From an uncultured Clostridia bacterium (GTDB lineage: Bacteria > Bacillota > Clostridia > Christensenellales > Pumilibacteraceae), in contig CALVUQ010000002.1 of assembly GCA_944363615.1 (NCBI GenBank), positions 1 to 64,000 on the forward strand: a DNA stretch of 64,000 nt, read 5' to 3'. Below the pieces are notes generated by a model. The model saw nothing but the letters and a program-made list of their open reading frames with translations, was not told the origin of the DNA and made no database searches. Shown here piece after piece: positions 61,633 through 64,000 of the stretch (positions are counted from its first letter, which is position 1; every line of letters begins with the position of its first letter). A program made the translations under genes and the position numbers.

Positions 61633-63021
61633 TTAATTGTTGCTTTCTTTAATGCCGAACCTTTCCAAAATGGCTTTAGCCGCTTTTCTGCCCGCGCCCA
61701 TGGCAAGTATTACCGTTGCGGCACCCGTGACGGCGTCGCCGCCGGCGTAAATTCCGTCCACGGAAGTCATCATGTTTTCGTCCACTACCAGTATGCCCTT
61801 TTTAGCCGTTTGCAATTTATCGAAACTGTCTTTTATCAGCGGATTGGGACTGGTGCCCAGCGCGACGATAACCATGTCTGCGTCTATGTAAAACTCGCTG
61901 CCCTTGATTTCCACGGGCGAACGGCGACCGCTTGCGTCGGGCTCGCCCAATTCCATTTTAATGCATTTGATGCGGTTAACCCACCCGTTTTCGCCTTCGA
62001 AGCACACGGGATTGGACAAAAGCACGAACTTTATCCCCTCCTGTTCGGCATGGCGGATTTCCTCCTTTCTGGCGGGCATTTCCTCTCTGCCCCTGCGGTA
62101 AACTATGCTTACCGTTTCCGCACCCATGCGCAATGCCGTGCGCGCCGCGTCCATTGCGACGTTGCCTGCGCCCACCACGACCACATTCTTTCCGTGCATG
62201 ACGGGGGTAGCCGCATTGCTGTCGTAAGCGCGCATGAGGTTAACGCGCGTGAGATATTCGTTGGCGGACAGAACGCCGTTCAGATTTTCGCCGGGAATCC
62301 CCATAAACATCGGGAGTCCTGCGCCGCTGCCTATGAAAATGGCGTCGTTGTCCTGTTGAAGTTCCTCAATCGTGACGGTTTTGCCAACGACGGTGTCAAG
62401 AGAAAATTTTACGCCCAATTCCTTAAGCTTGTCCACCTCCGCGCCCACGAGTTTTTTGGGAAGCCTGAACTCGGGTATGCCGTAAACAAGCACGCCGCCC
62501 GTTTTGTGAAACGCCTCGTAAACCGTGACGTCCACGCCCGCCGCCGCAAGCTGAGCCGCGCAGGTAAGTCCGGCAGGGCCGCTGCCCACTATCGCCGCAC
62601 GCTTACCCGTCTTTTGGATTTTGTGACTGCGCGGGGGTAAAGACAGCATAAAGTCGCCCACAAACCTTTCCACGCCGCCGATGGATACCGCGCCGTCGAT
62701 GCGCGCGCGGATACAGTTTTTCTCGCACTGTTCTTCCTGGGGGCAAACCCTGCCGCATACGGAAGGAAGACTGTTGGTGGATTTTATCACGTTGCCCGCT
62801 TCCTCGAATTTCCCCTCCTTCACAAGCGCGAGAAACTCGGGAATTCTGACGCCGACGGGGCAACCTTTCATGCACGGCGCGTTTTTACAGTTCAAACATC
62901 TTGAAGCCTCGTCCTGAGCAAGCGCCGCGTCAAAGCCCAAAGCCACTTCTTCAAAATTGTGCGCCCTGACTTCGGGCGCCTGTTCGGGGATGCTGTTACG
63001 GTTTTTCTTTTCTATTGCCAT
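61633..63021 (-). CDS. nfnB: NfnB: NADPH-binding subunit of electron-bifurcating transhydrogenase (GltD-like)
   Basis: 463 residues from the ATG at 63021, preceded by AGAGAAAAGAT; the 29 extra upstream codons overlap nfnA. An N-terminal 4Fe-4S region has CLNCKNAPCMKGCPV (about 43-57) and CGRVCPQEEQCEKNC (about 94-108). FAD-binding VGSGPAGLTCA, NADPH-binding VVGAGNVAMDAARTALRMGA and the end GIYAGGDAVTGAATVILAMGAG match GltD/NfnB. With NfnA at its 5-prime side the pair forms NfnAB, which couples ferredoxin, NADH and NADP+. Confidence 0.92.
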   Translation of the reverse strand: MAIEKKNRNSIPEQAPEVRAHNFEEVALGFDAALAQDEASRCLNCKNAPCMKGCPVGVRIPEFLALVKEGKFEEAGNVIKSTNSLPSVCGRVCPQEEQCEKNCIRARIDGAVSIGGVERFVGDFMLSLPPRSHKIQKTGKRAAIVGSGPAGLTCAAQLAAAGVDVTVYEAFHKTGGVLVYGIPEFRLPKKLVGAEVDKLKELGVKFSLDTVVGKTVTIEELQQDNDAIFIGSGAGLPMFMGIPGENLNGVLSANEYLTRVNLMRAYDSNAATPVMHGKNVVVVGAGNVAMDAARTALRMGAETVSIVYRRGREEMPARKEEIRHAEQEGIKFVLLSNPVCFEGENGWVNRIKCIKMELGEPDASGRRSPVEIKGSEFYIDADMVIVALGTSPNPLIKDSFDKLQTAKKGILVVDENMMTSVDGIYAGGDAVTGAATVILAMGAGRKAAKAILERFGIKESNN

Positions 63022-63023
63022 GG

Positions 63024-63851
63024 TTATCTTTTCTCTCCGGTAAGTCTGCAAACATGTTCCTTTTCCTGATCGCGATAGGCGGAAAGCCTTTGCATGGCCT
63101 CCTGCCAATCGATTTCGTGCCCGTCGAATTCAGGCCCGTCGACGCAGGCGTAACGGGTTTTTCCGCCCACCGTAACCCTGCATCCGCCGCACATACCCGT
63201 GCCGTCCACCATGATGGGGTTCATGCTGACGACGGTTTTAACGCCGTAGTTTAACGTAAGCGCGGAAACGGCGCGCATCATGGGCATGGGGCCCACAGCC
63301 ATGACGCAATCGATACCGCCTTTATCGAGAAGGCCTTTAAGTACGTCGGTAACAAAGCCTTTTACGCCGTAACTGCCGTCGTCCGTTGCGATATACAGTT
63401 CCTTTGCCGCCGCGCGGAATTCGTCCTCGTACATGATAAGGTCCTTATTCCTGGCACCCACGATAATGGTGGCGGGCTTACCCAGGGAGAAAAGGTGTTT
63501 TGCCTGCGGATAAATTACGGCGCTGCCGATTCCTCCGCCCACAAGCACTATGTTTTTATACTCCGTAAGGTCCGTGGGTTTACCTAGCGGTCCCACAAAA
63601 TCGGCGATATAGCCGCCTTCGGGTACAGAGGCAAGTTTCATGGTCGAATAGCCTACTTCCTGCACCAGAATCGTGACGGTACCCGCCTCTTTATCGTAAT
63701 CGCATATCGTAAAGGGAATACGTTCACCCTCCTCGTCCACGCGGAGAATGATAAACTGCCCGGGATGAGCGTGTTTTGCTACGGCGGGCGCTTCTATTAC
63801 GTATTCGTTTACTTTGGGCGCGAGAGTGCGCTTTTTCAGAATTTTGTTCAT
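63024..63851 (-). CDS. nfnA: NfnA: NADH-dependent ferredoxin-NADP+ oxidoreductase, alpha subunit
   Basis: 275 residues. A FAD-binding beta-barrel (about 1-97; RVDEEGERIPFTICDYD) precedes an NAD-binding domain (VLVGGGIGSAVIYPQAKHL). The 2Fe-2S cluster is at the C-terminus: GTGMCGGCRVTVGG and ACVDGPEFDGHEIDW. Its stop is 2 bases from the nfnB start, and its ATG overlaps the stop of the endonuclease III gene (ATGA). Confidence 0.93.
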   Translation of the reverse strand: MNKILKKRTLAPKVNEYVIEAPAVAKHAHPGQFIILRVDEEGERIPFTICDYDKEAGTVTILVQEVGYSTMKLASVPEGGYIADFVGPLGKPTDLTEYKNIVLVGGGIGSAVIYPQAKHLFSLGKPATIIVGARNKDLIMYEDEFRAAAKELYIATDDGSYGVKGFVTDVLKGLLDKGGIDCVMAVGPMPMMRAVSALTLNYGVKTVVSMNPIMVDGTGMCGGCRVTVGGKTRYACVDGPEFDGHEIDWQEAMQRLSAYRDQEKEHVCRLTGEKR

Positions 63852-64000
63852 TTTTCGACCTCGTTTTTATTTTTAAAGTAATTGCAATATTCAGTAAGGC
63901 GGCAACCCGCGCAATCTGGTCTACGCGACTTACACCTGTATCTGCCGTGAAATATCAGTAAATGATGAGCCCTGTTGCGCATCCCTTCGGGAACGGCTTT
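63848..64000 (-). CDS. nth: Endonuclease III, C-terminal end, cut by window edge
   Basis: The last 50 codons are present. VPEGMRNRAHHLLIFHGRYR is followed by a perfect C-x6-C-x2-C-x5-C 4Fe-4S motif (CKSRRPDCAGCRLTEYC), the hallmark of Nth. The enzyme removes oxidised pyrimidines from DNA. Its stop overlaps the nfnA ATG by 4 bases, so repair and redox genes share a transcript here. Confidence 0.93.
   Translation of the reverse strand, partial: KAVPEGMRNRAHHLLIFHGRYRCKSRRPDCAGCRLTEYCNYFKNKNEVEK

Overview
The window looks like chromosomal DNA of a low-to-mid GC Gram-positive anaerobe of the class Clostridia, probably an uncultured gut-type lineage. This is inference from gene content: McsA/McsB/ClpC, an LtaS-type sulfatase, MinD/MinE beside a SpoIVFB-type M50 protease, a complete six-gene Rnf complex, NfnA/NfnB, an ECF-type riboflavin transporter behind an FMN riboswitch, and strong TTGACA/TATAAT-type promoters with AGGAGG-type ribosome binding sites. 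I cannot name the species. Most genes lie on the minus strand in tightly packed operons with 1-8 base overlaps.

Layout. 1-4009: cut-off aldose epimerase, ABC exporter, NAD synthetase (minus). 4173-9772: DeoR regulator divergent from an L-rhamnose isomerase / class II aldolase / rhamnulokinase cluster, then a TIM-barrel sugar isomerase. 10374-16706: glucose-6-phosphate isomerase, HPF, ClpC, McsB, McsA; ctsR is missing. 17022-21036: Ca2+/Na+ antiporter, dCMP deaminase, groES-groEL behind a degenerate CIRCE-like site. 21097-24985: an AT-rich foreign element (KdpD/KdpE-like two-component pair, CNNM/CorC-type ion transporter, remnant of a large serine recombinase). 25591-32323: LtaS-like enzyme, RNase G, M50 protease, minE, minD. 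32918-35994: MreB-like protein, Maf, Ppx/GppA. 36233-38590: large membrane-anchored surface protein. 38855-47867: SSB-like protein, polysaccharide deacetylase, lipoprotein, rnfCDGEAB, two half-size TSUP permeases. 48096-51515: 1139-residue repeat surface protein. 51826-56779: SDR, membrane-extended MurF, hydrolase, RimI/TsaB/YhbY/TsaE. 56838-64000: RibU, PAP2 phosphatase, RsfS, NadD-YqeK fusion, Obg, NfnB, NfnA, C-terminus of endonuclease III.

How the parts fit. Rhamnose is isomerised, phosphorylated and cleaved to DHAP and lactaldehyde; Rnf and Nfn balance ferredoxin, NADH and NADPH; RibU supplies flavin to the flavin-rich Rnf/Nfn enzymes; McsAB-ClpC and GroESL form the protein quality-control block.

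The most unusual segment is the 3.9-kb element at 21097-24985. It has 22-base inverted ends and sits inside the loop of what reads as the groESL terminator, so the two half-stems now lie 3.9 kb apart. Inside it, the promoter of the two-component pair and the promoter of the transporter share the same layout (TTAACT-N5-TTTA..-N10-TATA.T), which suggests one response regulator controls both. The transporter is also preceded by a ten-codon leader ORF and two hairpins that look like a ribosome-dependent attenuator. Together these form a compact, self-regulated ion-transport or stress cassette that I do not recognise from the literature.
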